In this document: piece after piece, positions 40,876 through 49,852 of the stretch
Layout of the letters: every line of letters begins with the position of its first letter
Numbering within the stretch: position 1 is the stretch's first letter
From: Candidatus Rifleibacteriota bacterium
GTDB lineage: Bacteria; Muiribacteriota; Ozemobacteria; Ozemobacterales; Ozemobacteraceae
Length of the DNA stretch: 64,000 nucleotides
NCBI GenBank assembly: GCA_015232575.1
Contig: JADFZL010000002.1
Coordinates: forward strand, 248,001-312,000
Reading direction: 5' to 3'
Position numbers and translations under genes: made by a program
Notes under the pieces: model-generated
What the model was told of the DNA's origin: nothing
Database searches by the model: none
The model's input: only the letters and a program-made list of their open reading frames with translations

Positions 40876-41707
40876 AACATTCGCAAGACAGAAACAGGAG
40901 ATAAAGCAGGAAGGTAATACCATTTATCTTTACGGAGTAATAGGTGACTGGTTCGATGATCTGGAAGCAAAGCGAATTATTGAAAAAATAAATGCTGTAT
41001 CCGGAGATTTAACGATTCATCTGAACAGCCCGGGAGGAGACGTTTTTGATGGTATTGCTGTAATGAATGCAATCAAAAGTCATGGCAATACGACAATAAT
41101 CATTGATGGACTGGCCGCTTCAATTGCCTCAGTAATTGCTATGTCAGCAGACAAAATTATCATGTCCGAAGGATCTTTTCTGATGATTCATAATCCATGG
41201 ACAATGATGGCCGGTGAATCAAAAGATTTTCGTCATACTGCTGATGTTCTGGACAAAATACGTGATGAAATAGCAAATATTTATTCAAGAAAGACTGGTA
41301 CAAACACTGACGAAATAATTCAGGCTATGAATACAGAAACCTGGTATTCAGCAGAAGAAGCAAAAAAGCTTGGTCTGACTGATGAAATAATGAATGTTTC
41401 CGCAAAAAACAATTTATCAGGTCTGGAAAACTTTGATTTTTCAGTTTTTAACAATGTGCCAGGTGAATTGAAGATTGCTGCAAAAGCCAATAAACCCAAA
41501 ACTATCAGAGATCTTGAAAAAATCCTGCACTGTGCAGGTTTCAGCCGGTCAGAAGCTAAAGCGGTGGCTTCATCCGGCTTCGGCGCTCTTGAAAATCAGC
41601 GGGAAGCTGATATTGAGAACAGCGAGAAGCTGACAGCCGCTCTGGAATACCGCAAAAATATATTCAAAGAAGGAGAAATTCATGTCAGTAGAAAAAGTTC
41701 TTGCTGA
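40853..41707 (+). CDS. ClpP-like prohead maturation protease
   Basis: 284 residues from MKPNSKFRTF, preceded by GGAG. Clp fold with HLNSPGGDVFDG, catalytic Ser90 in GLAAS and His113 in MIHNPW. A C-terminal helical extension (about 215-284) could act as scaffold. Processes the capsid protein, encoded next with a 26 bp overlap. Confidence 0.93.
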   Translation: MKPNSKFRTFARQKQEIKQEGNTIYLYGVIGDWFDDLEAKRIIEKINAVSGDLTIHLNSPGGDVFDGIAVMNAIKSHGNTTIIIDGLAASIASVIAMSADKIIMSEGSFLMIHNPWTMMAGESKDFRHTADVLDKIRDEIANIYSRKTGTNTDEIIQAMNTETWYSAEEAKKLGLTDEIMNVSAKNNLSGLENFDFSVFNNVPGELKIAAKANKPKTIRDLEKILHCAGFSRSEAKAVASSGFGALENQREADIENSEKLTAALEYRKNIFKEGEIHVSRKSSC

Positions 41708-42905
41708 ACTTGAAAATCAGGGGAAGATCTTCCATGAATTCAAGAAAGCGAATGATGAGCGTGTCGAGAAACTCGAAAAAGGCCAGGCCGGAGTTGGTGA
41801 AATAGAGCAAAAGCTTGAAAGAATGAATGCAGCTCTCGACAAGGCTGAAGAGACAATTCAGAATCTTGAAAAGCATGTCGCAAAAAACAACAGGCCGGGA
41901 TTTGCTGAGGGAAAAGTCACTGATGAACACAAAAAAGCATTTAAGCTTTTTCTGACAAACGGTGATGCAACTCAGTTAAAGGCGATCAGAAATACTGTCA
42001 GAACTGATTCGGACACAGACGGCGGTCTGGCAGTTCCGGATGAACTTGACAGACAGGTCGAATCATTGTTTGAAGATTCAGGCGCAATGATGAATCTGTG
42101 TCTGGTAAAGACAGCTGGGAAGGGTTATCAGAAACTTTTCAATGTAAAGGGCACAAATGTTGTAAACACATCTGAAATGGAGATAATTGAAAACACAAGT
42201 ACAAGTAAACTTGTGAAAATTACTCCAGTATGGGGAAAAAAGGAAGCTAAACCTTTGCTTTCACAGGAAGCGATTGAAGACATTTTCTTTGATGCTGAAG
42301 CATTTGTAAAAGAAGATGTTTTTGAGGAACTTGAAGAATCGTTTGAGCTTGAATTGTTGCAGGGGACGGGTGCAAGTGGTGCAACGAAAGGACTTCTTCT
42401 TTATGACAAATCAACAGATGTTGACGGAACAAGGGCATTCGGTTCTATCCAGTATCTGAAAACTGGAGTAAGTGGCGGTTTCAAAACTCCAACAGCTTCG
42501 GTCAGTCCTGCAGATGATCTGATTGATGTTCAGTCAGCACTCAAGGAAAAATTTCAGAAAAACGCAACCTGGCTGATGAACCGGAAAACAAAAGGTGCTG
42601 TAAGAAAGTTCAAGGATGCTAATGGAGCTTACATCTGGCAGCCCCGGCTTGATCTTGATACGCCCGAAATGATTCTTGGTGATCGGGTTGCAACCTCTCA
42701 CGGAATGCCGATTGTTGCTGCAAATTCCTATTCGATTATTTACGGCGATTTCAAAAAAGCCACAACCATTGTTCTGAGGCCAGGGCTTTATGTTGTTCGT
42801 GATCCATACAGCAAAAAGCCAAACGTGGAATTCATTTTTGTTAAACGCTATGGCTTCATGCTCAGAAATTCAGAAGGACTCAAGATTCTGCAGAACGCTG
42901 CATAA
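41682..42905 (+). CDS. major capsid protein, HK97 gp5-like
   Basis: 407 residues. An N-terminal coiled-coil delta domain (about 1-80, EIEQKLERMNAALDKAEETI) serves as internal scaffold and is probably cleaved near NRPGFAEG. The HK97 fold follows, with TDSDTDGGLAVPDELDRQV, TWLMNRKT and a basic end. AAGGAGAAATTC precedes the ATG. Confidence 0.95.
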   Translation: MSVEKVLAELENQGKIFHEFKKANDERVEKLEKGQAGVGEIEQKLERMNAALDKAEETIQNLEKHVAKNNRPGFAEGKVTDEHKKAFKLFLTNGDATQLKAIRNTVRTDSDTDGGLAVPDELDRQVESLFEDSGAMMNLCLVKTAGKGYQKLFNVKGTNVVNTSEMEIIENTSTSKLVKITPVWGKKEAKPLLSQEAIEDIFFDAEAFVKEDVFEELEESFELELLQGTGASGATKGLLLYDKSTDVDGTRAFGSIQYLKTGVSGGFKTPTASVSPADDLIDVQSALKEKFQKNATWLMNRKTKGAVRKFKDANGAYIWQPRLDLDTPEMILGDRVATSHGMPIVAANSYSIIYGDFKKATTIVLRPGLYVVRDPYSKKPNVEFIFVKRYGFMLRNSEGLKILQNAA

Positions 42906-42962
42906 CTCAAAGCTTCCCGGCTTTGTCCGGGAGGCTTAACACAAAATAAAGTGAGAAAAACT

Positions 42963-43451
42963 ATGAAATTTAAAAATATAGTTCTGGCTCTTATTATGGT
43001 TATTCTTCCGATGGTGGCTTTTTCAGCCAGTTATGATCTTGCCTCTCAGCTTGATATTGATTCTGTTATTGCACCGGGAGCTTACACAACAGATCAAACT
43101 TCTGATGCTATTTCAGGAGGAAATTACAGGGCACACCTTTTCGGAATTTATGTATCTGCCGGATCATATACCTCTTCACTCGGAATGAATTTCAATCTTA
43201 CACATTGTACAACTTCTACCGGAAGTTATACAGAAGTTGTTTCCAGCGACATGATAGGTGTAACTCCCAATGCATCCGGAACCATATATTCAGTAAGTGA
43301 AGACATCACAACTGCCAGCTATCACGAGTTTCTTTATGTTGGTGGAATGCCTTATCTGAAAATGACAATGGATATTATCGGCGATCATTCAAACGCCACT
43401 CCCACGGTGTGCATCATTGATACCAAAGGTGCAAAGATAATCCAGCAGTAA
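42963..43451 (+). CDS. putative head decoration protein with an N-terminal signal-like segment
   Basis: 162 residues from MKFKNIVLALIMVILPMVAF; the upstream GTG reading is less likely. The first 22 residues look exactly like a signal peptide (positive end, hydrophobic core, AFSA cleavage). The mature part, YDLASQLDIDSVIAPGAYTT, resembles small phage head proteins placed after the capsid gene. A secreted virion protein would be odd; the segment could instead be a membrane anchor for assembly. Confidence 0.6.
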   Translation: MKFKNIVLALIMVILPMVAFSASYDLASQLDIDSVIAPGAYTTDQTSDAISGGNYRAHLFGIYVSAGSYTSSLGMNFNLTHCTTSTGSYTEVVSSDMIGVTPNASGTIYSVSEDITTASYHEFLYVGGMPYLKMTMDIIGDHSNATPTVCIIDTKGAKIIQQ

Positions 43452-43460
43452 GGAGGAAAT

Positions 43461-43646
43461 ATGTTTGTAAAATTCATAAAGGATTACGCATTTGCTCATC
43501 AGGGAATTCATGTTGAGCACTTCAAAAAGGATCAGATAAAGGACGTTTCTGCTGAATGTGCAAATACTGCTATGTCAGATGGTGCAGCAAAAGAACCGTC
43601 AGAAAAGGAAATGAAAGCGTTAAATCAGGCTGAAGATAAAAAATAA
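43461..43646 (+). CDS. small phage protein of the head module
   Basis: 61 residues after AAGGAGGAAAT. Starts MFVKFIKDYAFAHQGIHVEH, with a beta-barrel-like N-terminus and a charged helical end. Short proteins of this kind often follow the capsid gene. No family recognised. Its stop overlaps the next ATG by one base. Confidence 0.6.
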   Translation: MFVKFIKDYAFAHQGIHVEHFKKDQIKDVSAECANTAMSDGAAKEPSEKEMKALNQAEDKK

Positions 43647-44221
43647 TGCTGAAATATAAGATCACAACACCGCCAATAAGCGAACCCGTAACACTTGCAG
43701 AAGCAAAAGCGCATCTGCGTGTCCTGGATACAAATGAAGATGTTTTAATACAAAGCCTCATTTCAGCAGCCAGAGAATACGCTGAGAGTGTTACCGGTAG
43801 AGCTTTTGTAAGCAGAACGATAACGGCTGTATGTGATTCTTTTCCTTCCGGTCGTTCAATATCTCTGCCAGTTGGTCCGCTGATCAGTGTTGTTTCAGTA
43901 AATTATACGGATAAAGACAACAACACCTTTTCTTTTACTGATTTTTCAGCTGATACCTTTGGAAATCCGCCGAAACTGGTTCTTAATACATCGGCTAGCT
44001 GGCCAGGTGCGGCGCTCTTATCAGTTAATCCAATTCAGATTGTTTATCGTGCCGGGTTTGAAAGTAACTCAGATATTCCGGCAACTTTTAAACAGGCCAT
44101 TCTTCTTCTTGTTGGTCACTGGTTTGAGCATAGAGAAGAAGTTATAACCGGAACTGAAAGTTATTCCGTTCCTTTCGCTGCTGAGGCATTACTGCAACAG
44201 TGGCGACACCCTTACACATAA
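43646..44221 (+). CDS. head-tail connector, gp6-like
   Basis: 191 residues. VTLAEAKAHLRVLDTNEDVL, ISAAREYAESVTGRAF, a beta-rich middle and TFKQAILLLVGHWFEHREEV are typical of the HK97 gp6/phiE125 gp8 connector family. Forms the ring below the portal. Confidence 0.9.
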   Translation: MLKYKITTPPISEPVTLAEAKAHLRVLDTNEDVLIQSLISAAREYAESVTGRAFVSRTITAVCDSFPSGRSISLPVGPLISVVSVNYTDKDNNTFSFTDFSADTFGNPPKLVLNTSASWPGAALLSVNPIQIVYRAGFESNSDIPATFKQAILLLVGHWFEHREEVITGTESYSVPFAAEALLQQWRHPYT

Positions 44222-44233
44222 GGAGATCAAAAA

Positions 44234-44566
44234 ATGTCAGCAAGCGAAATTACCGTTCAGTCTTCAGGTCTTTCCGGACTTGAAGCAACTTATGAGGCTG
44301 CGAATGCAGATGGAAATACTTTCACCAATGACGGTAAAACTCTTATCCATGTAAAAAATGGTGGTGGAAGCGATATCACTGTGACAGTAGACAGTCCTGT
44401 TCAGTGTAACCAGGGATTCACACATGACCCGACAGTCGTTGTAACTGCTGGGGAAAATAGATTTATTGGTCCGTTTCCGCCTTCAAGGTTCAACAGCGAA
44501 GGAAAAGGTTCTGTCAGCTATTCTGGCGTAACAGATGTAACCGTTGCAGTGATCAAGGTTGCCTGA
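44234..44566 (+). CDS. small virion-associated protein, probably head fibre or decoration
   Basis: 110 residues after AAGGAGATCAAAAA. All-beta pattern: GKTLIHVKNGGGSDITVTVD, THDPTVVVTAGENRFIGPFP. Proteins with this signature occur between connector genes in many siphoviruses, with a minor head or decoration role. No catalytic motif. Start codon of the next gene overlaps its stop. Confidence 0.65.
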   Translation: MSASEITVQSSGLSGLEATYEAANADGNTFTNDGKTLIHVKNGGGSDITVTVDSPVQCNQGFTHDPTVVVTAGENRFIGPFPPSRFNSEGKGSVSYSGVTDVTVAVIKVA

Positions 44567-44892
44567 TGAGAATAGGTCTGCTCAGAAAGATTATTGAGAT
44601 CCAGCAGCTTGTTAAAACTCCTGATGCAATGGGAGGTTTTTCTGAGCAATGGGTTATTTATTGCCAGCTTTACGGCAGAGAAGTAATCAGACGGGCAGAC
44701 ACAACTTTTCAGGCTATGCAGAATCAGAGTGAGATACAAAGCAGATTTGAAACCCGTTATTCAGATGGAATTAAACCTGATATGAGGCTTGTTATGGACA
44801 ACCGTATTTTCCAGATTGATGCTGTTTACGATCCTTCCGGACGCAGAGAACGTCTTGAATTTATCTGTACTGAAAGAAAAGCGGGGGTGTGA
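44566..44892 (+). CDS. head-tail adaptor (SPP1 gp16/phage_H_T_join type)
   Basis: 108 residues. Starts MRIGLLRKIIEIQQLVKTPD, then MGGFSEQWVIYCQLYGREV and a terminal RRERLEFICTERK. This is the typical head closure/stopper protein that seals the connector before tail joining. Confidence 0.88.
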   Translation: MRIGLLRKIIEIQQLVKTPDAMGGFSEQWVIYCQLYGREVIRRADTTFQAMQNQSEIQSRFETRYSDGIKPDMRLVMDNRIFQIDAVYDPSGRRERLEFICTERKAGV

Positions 44893-44893
44893 T

Positions 44894-45298
44894 ATGGAAG
44901 TTGCGATCAAGGGATTAAATGAGCTTCAGAAGCAATTCAGGCAGTTCAGCAGAGAAATGCACAATGAATTAAAAAAAACTCTCAGGGATAACGTAAAACA
45001 GGTGGCCAAGGAAGCAAGAAACAATGCACCTGTTGATACAGGGAAATACAGAGATTCAATCACCAGCAGAGTTTCTGCTTCAGGAGTTATTGCATGGGCT
45101 TTTGCAGACAGAAAAAAGAAAGAAGGCGAAAAAGGCAAAGGTGGCAGAGGGTATATCGGTCATTTACTTGAATATGGCACCAAACGGGCAAAAGCCAGAA
45201 AGCATTTTACACCGGCACTTGAAAAAGTAAAAGCCGGCTTTGGCAAAGATCTTGAAGATGCAGTTAAAAGAGTAAAAGGAATCGGAGCATTCAGATGA
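44894..45298 (+). CDS. tail completion/neck protein, HK97 gp10 family
   Basis: 134 residues from MEVAIKGLNELQKQF. The family core NAPVDTGKYRDSITSRV, and GHLLEYGTKRAKARKHFTPA near the end. Joins or closes the tail at the neck. Overlaps the next gene by 4 bp (ATGA). Confidence 0.92.
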   Translation: MEVAIKGLNELQKQFRQFSREMHNELKKTLRDNVKQVAKEARNNAPVDTGKYRDSITSRVSASGVIAWAFADRKKKEGEKGKGGRGYIGHLLEYGTKRAKARKHFTPALEKVKAGFGKDLEDAVKRVKGIGAFR

Positions 45299-45693
45299 AA
45301 CCTGCCAAAGTGCCAGGATTATTAAATCTGCAGACTGAAATATTCAATGCTCTTAATGATTCGAAAATAGCAGCAGCTTATGATGAAGCTCCTGACGAAG
45401 CACCAGAGCCATATATATCAATTGGTGACAGTGATATTGCAGATGATGATTCAAAAAACTGCTGCGGGGATGAAATAACTGAAGATATTCATGTCTGGAG
45501 CAAAGCTAAGGGGTTTCGTGAATGCAAGATGATTGTACAGAAAATCATCTCTCTTTTCAGCACTGTCAACCTTTCAAACTCTGCTTATCAGATTGCTTTA
45601 ATAAAAAAGGAAACCAGTTTTTCCCGCGAGTATGACGGAACTGTTCGTCATGGTCTTGTAAGGCTTACGTTCAAAGTTTATCAGGAGGATTGA
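45295..45693 (+). CDS. tail terminator-like protein (DUF3168)
   Basis: 132 residues. LQTEIFNALNDSKIAAAYDE, PYISIGDSDIADDDSKNCCG and DIHVWSKAKGFRECK fit the DUF3168/gpU-like family, which caps the tail tube. Lies directly before the major tail protein, as expected. Confidence 0.9.
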   Translation: MKPAKVPGLLNLQTEIFNALNDSKIAAAYDEAPDEAPEPYISIGDSDIADDDSKNCCGDEITEDIHVWSKAKGFRECKMIVQKIISLFSTVNLSNSAYQIALIKKETSFSREYDGTVRHGLVRLTFKVYQED

Positions 45694-45694
45694 T

Positions 45695-46078
45695 ATGTCA
45701 AAGGTAATGGGCGTTGATGTGCTTGTATCTGCTGGCGGCAGCGTTATTGGGTCTCAGAAAGATGCAAGTCTGGAACTTTCAGCAAAGGAAATAGATGTAT
45801 CTGACAAAGATACCGGAGATTGGGAACAGGTATTACCAGGAAAAAAAGCATGGCAGATAAGTTGTGATTCGGTCACTTTAGAAAATGATGCGGCAAAAAC
45901 AGCTATATTGTCAGCTTTTCTGAACGGAACTTTGATTGCAGTAGTTTTTACGCTTGGTTCCGGTGGGACATTCAGTGGTAACGCAATGGTATCAAGCTAT
46001 AAATTCAATGGTCCGCAGGATGATGTTTCAACAGCCAGTCTGTCACTTAAAGGATCATCGGCTTTAGCAGTTGTTTAA
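45695..46078 (+). CDS. major tail tube protein, TP901-1 family
   Basis: 127 residues. MGVDVLVSAGGSVIGSQKDA, then SLELSAKEIDVSDKDTGDWE and WQISCDSVTLEN are typical. Polymerises into the siphovirus tail tube. Ribosome site CAGGAGGATTGAT. Confidence 0.92.
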   Translation: MSKVMGVDVLVSAGGSVIGSQKDASLELSAKEIDVSDKDTGDWEQVLPGKKAWQISCDSVTLENDAAKTAILSAFLNGTLIAVVFTLGSGGTFSGNAMVSSYKFNGPQDDVSTASLSLKGSSALAVV

Positions 46079-46096
46079 TAATCTGAGGAGAACACC

Positions 46097-46426
46097 ATGC
46101 CAAAAAAGTTAAAACTTGTATATGACCTCTATGCACTTTCAATGATCGAAGAGGTTTCCGGACGCAGTGTAATGATGCTGGTTACAGAGCTTGATAATGT
46201 CGGTAAAACGGATACTGCGAAAGTATTTCAGACTTTGAAAATTCTTCTCTGGGCCGGAATGCTTTATGAAAATGAAAAATTGTCAATGCGTGAAGCTTGT
46301 AAGGGAATGGCTGGAATGAGTTTAGTTGGTCTTTCCAGGGCAATTGGAGAAGCAGTAAAAGAATCTGAGCTTTTCGAGGGCGTTGATTCATCCGCAAACA
46401 CTTCGACAAACCCTCAGACAGAGTAA
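46097..46426 (+). CDS. tail assembly chaperone, short form (gpG-like)
   Basis: 109 residues, helical: YDLYALSMIEEVSGRSVMML, LKILLWAGMLYENEKLSM. Located between tail tube and tape measure, the position of lambda gpG. A fraction of ribosomes should shift at 46408-46414 to make the longer GT form. Binds the tape measure during tail assembly. Confidence 0.88.
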   Translation: MPKKLKLVYDLYALSMIEEVSGRSVMMLVTELDNVGKTDTAKVFQTLKILLWAGMLYENEKLSMREACKGMAGMSLVGLSRAIGEAVKESELFEGVDSSANTSTNPQTE

Positions 46427-46752
46427 GCACCGTTCGGGAATGGATCAGGCTGATAGAACCTTCAGCGTATGGACAACTCGGCCTGAATCCATGGGAGCTT
46501 ATGAAATATACACCAGGCCAGATTAAATCAAAGCTCAGAGGATATGCAGAAGCCCGAAAAGCAGACAGACATAACCTGGCCTGGGCCGTAGCAAATCTGA
46601 TGAATGCAACAGGAAATTTCAAAAATATAATATCAGTATCTCAGCTTCTGGGTGAAGAGCCTGATAAGCAAAAGAAAACCGGAGAAGAACTTAAACGGGA
46701 TCATGAAGAACTCAAAGCAAAGTTTGAAAGGTTTATAAATGGCAAAAGGTAA
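46097..46752 (+). CDS. tail assembly chaperone, frameshift product (gpGT-like)
   Basis: The -1 frame downstream of 46387 is open and clearly coding through the gpG stop: STVREWIRLIEPSAYGQLGL, NPWELMKYTPGQ, and on to FINGKR. A canonical slippery heptamer A-AAC-CCT at 46408-46414 connects the frames, giving about 218 residues. Lambda uses the same strategy at this place. The T part ends 14 bp inside the tape measure gene. Confidence 0.85.
46408..46414 (+). promoter_or_regulatory. programmed -1 ribosomal frameshift site AAACCCT
   Basis: X-XXY-YYZ heptamer in the right register (zero-frame codons ACA AAC CCT), 12 codons after the last -1-frame stop and four codons before the gpG stop. A stimulatory structure downstream was not resolved by eye. 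Confidence 0.8.
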
Positions 46753-49516
46753 ACCAATAGGCAGTTTTTATGTCCAGCTTGGTTTGAACACCCAGGAATT
46801 CCGGAAGAATCTTGAGGGTGCACAGCGGGATCTGAAAAGGACATTCGGCTCTGCTGCAGTTCAGACATCTCAGATTCTTGCTGTAAGTATGACAGCTTTG
46901 GCTGGTGCAATTGCGACTGTAGGAGTTGCATCAGTAACACTTGCTGCTGATCTTCAGACACAGACAAAATCATTTGAGCGACTGCTTGGAAGTGCTGATG
47001 CAGCGGATGCAAAGCTCAGAGAGCTTCAGGATTTCGCTGCAAATACCCCATTTACATTCACGGAGCTGACAGAATATACAAAACGCCTTCTTGCACTTGG
47101 ATTTCAGGCAAGTGAAACAAAATCTGTTTTGACAACCCTTGGAGACGCTGCTTCCGGACTTGGATTACAGGCCGACGGAATTGGGCGGCTTATAAAAGCC
47201 TTTGGTGATATTCGTTCAAAGGGAATGTTACAAACTCAGGAAATCAAGCAACTTGCTGAAAACGGCATTCCGGCTTTTGAAATCCTGGCACAGAAATTAC
47301 GGGTTTCTATTCCGGAAGCTATTGAAATGGTTGAAGCCCGTTCAATTGATTCCGGAACGGCGATAAAAGCTTTTATTGAGGGAATCAACGAACGCTTCGG
47401 CGGCATGATGAAAATACAATCCGAAGAGATTCTCGGAATGTGGTCAACCGTTCGTGATGAAACTGAAAACATCATGCGTAATATCGGCAGCCAGATTATT
47501 AAATACTTCGATATCAAGGCTGCTATGCAAAAAATCCGTGATGGGATACAGGAATTACGTGTAGAAGTAGAAAAATCAGGGCTGACTGCTGCAATGTGGA
47601 ATATGATGGGCCAGCCGATGAGATTAGGCGTAATTGCAACGGCAGGTGCGATTACAGGGGCCTTGATTCCTGCAGTTCATTCTTTAACAATTTCTCTCGG
47701 ACTTGCTCTTATTCCTCTTGCAAAATTAGCAGCATTGGGAGCTTCAATTGCTATTCTTGCATACACTTTGAAAAAGCTTGCTGAAGCGACTAAAGACTTT
47801 TTCAAGTGGGCAAATGCTGATGCAGAAAATTTTAAAACTCTTGTTGGAGCTGTTTTTACTGGCTTGGCGCAGAACATAAAAAGTCTTTTTCTCAGAATGT
47901 TTAAGTGGATTCTTGATATGCTGGCTGAAATATCTCTGGATAGTTTTTCCAGAGGCATTTTTACAAACATGTCCGGCAAGGTAAATGAAGCTCTTATAAG
48001 CGTTCAGAAAAGCATTAAGGAGACTAAAGAAATAGCTCTTGATGCAATAAATGCAATTGATGCAGCAGCCAATAAAAAAACATGGTATGAGAATTTCAGA
48101 GAAACATTTGATTATGTAAAAAATCAGGCCACTGATGTTAAGAACAGGTTTACCGGCTTATTTCCAAAGCAGGAAAAACCCATTGCACCCAATAGTGAAA
48201 GTGTTTCTTCAAAAGCCTGGAAAGATTCAGTTAAAGAAGCAAAGCAGCTTTCAGAAAGCATCGAACGTGAATGGACTGATACCACGAAAAGCCAGTATGA
48301 ACAGATTGAGAGCTGGTATAAGAAAGAACAGAAAACACTCGAAGATTCGAAAAAAGCGAATGCAGACTATCTCAGAGACAAACAACGTCTTTATGAGATC
48401 TACACAAAGAAGCTGGGAAAACTGAATCAGGAAAGTGCTGAAAGCATCGAACGTGAGTGGAATTCTATCGGAACTAACGATGAATTCAAGCAGATTGATT
48501 TATGGTATGAGCAGGAATTAAAAAAACTCAATGAACTGAAAAAAGGAAGTGCTGATTTCCAAAAGAGCAGAGACACCCTTGATCAACTGTTTGCCGCAAA
48601 AAAAGAACTTAAACGCACTGAATTCGATGCAGAAGCCATAAGAAAGCAGATAGAACTTGAAGGTGAGCTTGCTGATGCTCAATATGAAAGTTTCATGCGT
48701 CTGCAGGAATTCAGAAACGGCATGGTTCTGGAACATCAGCTGATGGCTGATATGCAGGCCGCTGATCTTACTGAATATATAAAACATCTCAACGAAAAAA
48801 ACTCAGTATTTCGTGCTCATCTTGAAGGACAGCGGGAACTTATTGATACTTATAACAGGCTTAATGCTGAGGCATATCGTTCGGATGCGTCATATATGGC
48901 TGAAGCTTATCAGAGCGTTTTTTATAATCTTTCAGAAACATTAACTGATGTGATCACTGGTGCCAGAAATGCCGGTGAAGCCTTTAAACAACTTGGTCTT
49001 CAGATAGTTCAGATGGTTGTCAAATGGACTGTTCAACAAAAGCTTGCTGCTGCAATGTCAAAAGGTATTGAAGCTGCAGCAACAATTTCAAGCATTGCTA
49101 ATGCAAAAGTTCTTTCGTCTGCCTGGGCTCCGACTGCAGCATTAGTTGCAGCAGCTACCTTCGGAGCGTCAACAGCCTCAGCAGCTGTCGGTCTCACCAG
49201 CCTGGTCGGAATGAGTAAAACCCTGGCCGCGATTCCTGGTTTCGCCAATGGCGGAATAGTGACAAAACCAACTCTTGCAATGATCGGCGAAGGGAGCGAA
49301 GCGGAAGCTGTAATACCACTTTCAAAGCTCAAAAATATGATTTCTTCCGGAAATTCAAATATTGAAATTAATGTCATCAATAACACGCCTTCCCAGGTTC
49401 AGGCTCGGGCGAATCAAAACGTTGATGGCACCAGAGTTTTTGTAGAGTTGTTCAATGATGCTGCAAATCGAAATGTCGGTGGATTCAGAGATATTATCTT
49501 TGGAGGAAGAAGATGA
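46739..49516 (+). CDS. tail tape measure protein
   Basis: 925 residues. N-terminal tape-measure domain: KSFERLLGSADAADAKLREL, then FAANTPFTFTELTEYTKRLL, hydrophobic segments about 305-350, long coiled coils (about 480-680), and a hydrophobic Ala-rich end (about 760-840) before GFANGGIVTKPTLAMIGEGS. Sets tail length and helps DNA entry. The length suggests a tail of about 140 nm by the common 1.5 Angstrom per residue rule. Confidence 0.94.
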   Translation: MAKGKPIGSFYVQLGLNTQEFRKNLEGAQRDLKRTFGSAAVQTSQILAVSMTALAGAIATVGVASVTLAADLQTQTKSFERLLGSADAADAKLRELQDFAANTPFTFTELTEYTKRLLALGFQASETKSVLTTLGDAASGLGLQADGIGRLIKAFGDIRSKGMLQTQEIKQLAENGIPAFEILAQKLRVSIPEAIEMVEARSIDSGTAIKAFIEGINERFGGMMKIQSEEILGMWSTVRDETENIMRNIGSQIIKYFDIKAAMQKIRDGIQELRVEVEKSGLTAAMWNMMGQPMRLGVIATAGAITGALIPAVHSLTISLGLALIPLAKLAALGASIAILAYTLKKLAEATKDFFKWANADAENFKTLVGAVFTGLAQNIKSLFLRMFKWILDMLAEISLDSFSRGIFTNMSGKVNEALISVQKSIKETKEIALDAINAIDAAANKKTWYENFRETFDYVKNQATDVKNRFTGLFPKQEKPIAPNSESVSSKAWKDSVKEAKQLSESIEREWTDTTKSQYEQIESWYKKEQKTLEDSKKANADYLRDKQRLYEIYTKKLGKLNQESAESIEREWNSIGTNDEFKQIDLWYEQELKKLNELKKGSADFQKSRDTLDQLFAAKKELKRTEFDAEAIRKQIELEGELADAQYESFMRLQEFRNGMVLEHQLMADMQAADLTEYIKHLNEKNSVFRAHLEGQRELIDTYNRLNAEAYRSDASYMAEAYQSVFYNLSETLTDVITGARNAGEAFKQLGLQIVQMVVKWTVQQKLAAAMSKGIEAAATISSIANAKVLSSAWAPTAALVAAATFGASTASAAVGLTSLVGMSKTLAAIPGFANGGIVTKPTLAMIGEGSEAEAVIPLSKLKNMISSGNSNIEINVINNTPSQVQARANQNVDGTRVFVELFNDAANRNVGGFRDIIFGGRR

Positions 49517-49851
49517 GTCTCACTTTTCCTTCTGTCCAGAAACCCTCAATAACTCTTCCGACAACAGTTAAAGATCCTTCTCTTAAATCAGATCTGATAA
49601 ACGGTATGAGAATCAGCCGGGCAAAGTATACCCGGATTCTGCGCGAATGGTCGTTACAATGGAACGGAATGCCTGACAGTGAACTTACAACTCTTCTTTC
49701 TTTTTATGACACAGTAAAAGGCGGCTCTGCATCATTTCAATGGTCGGATGAATTCGGCAACAACTATACTGTTCGCTTTAATGGGGATATCCAGCATGAA
49801 TCAGTTTCTGATGATCGTTCAAGCGTAAGTCTGAAACTCGAAGAGGTCTGA
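49513..49851 (+). CDS. minor tail protein, lambda gpM position
   Basis: 112 residues, ATGA overlap with the tape measure gene. LTFPSVQKPSITLPTTVKDP, WSLQWNGMPDSELTTLLSFY, then FQWSDEFGNNYTVRFNGD. This is a small beta-rich distal tail protein of the gpM/DUF2460-like kind, part of the tail tip. Confidence 0.75.
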   Translation: MSLTFPSVQKPSITLPTTVKDPSLKSDLINGMRISRAKYTRILREWSLQWNGMPDSELTTLLSFYDTVKGGSASFQWSDEFGNNYTVRFNGDIQHESVSDDRSSVSLKLEEV

Positions 49852-49852
49852 T

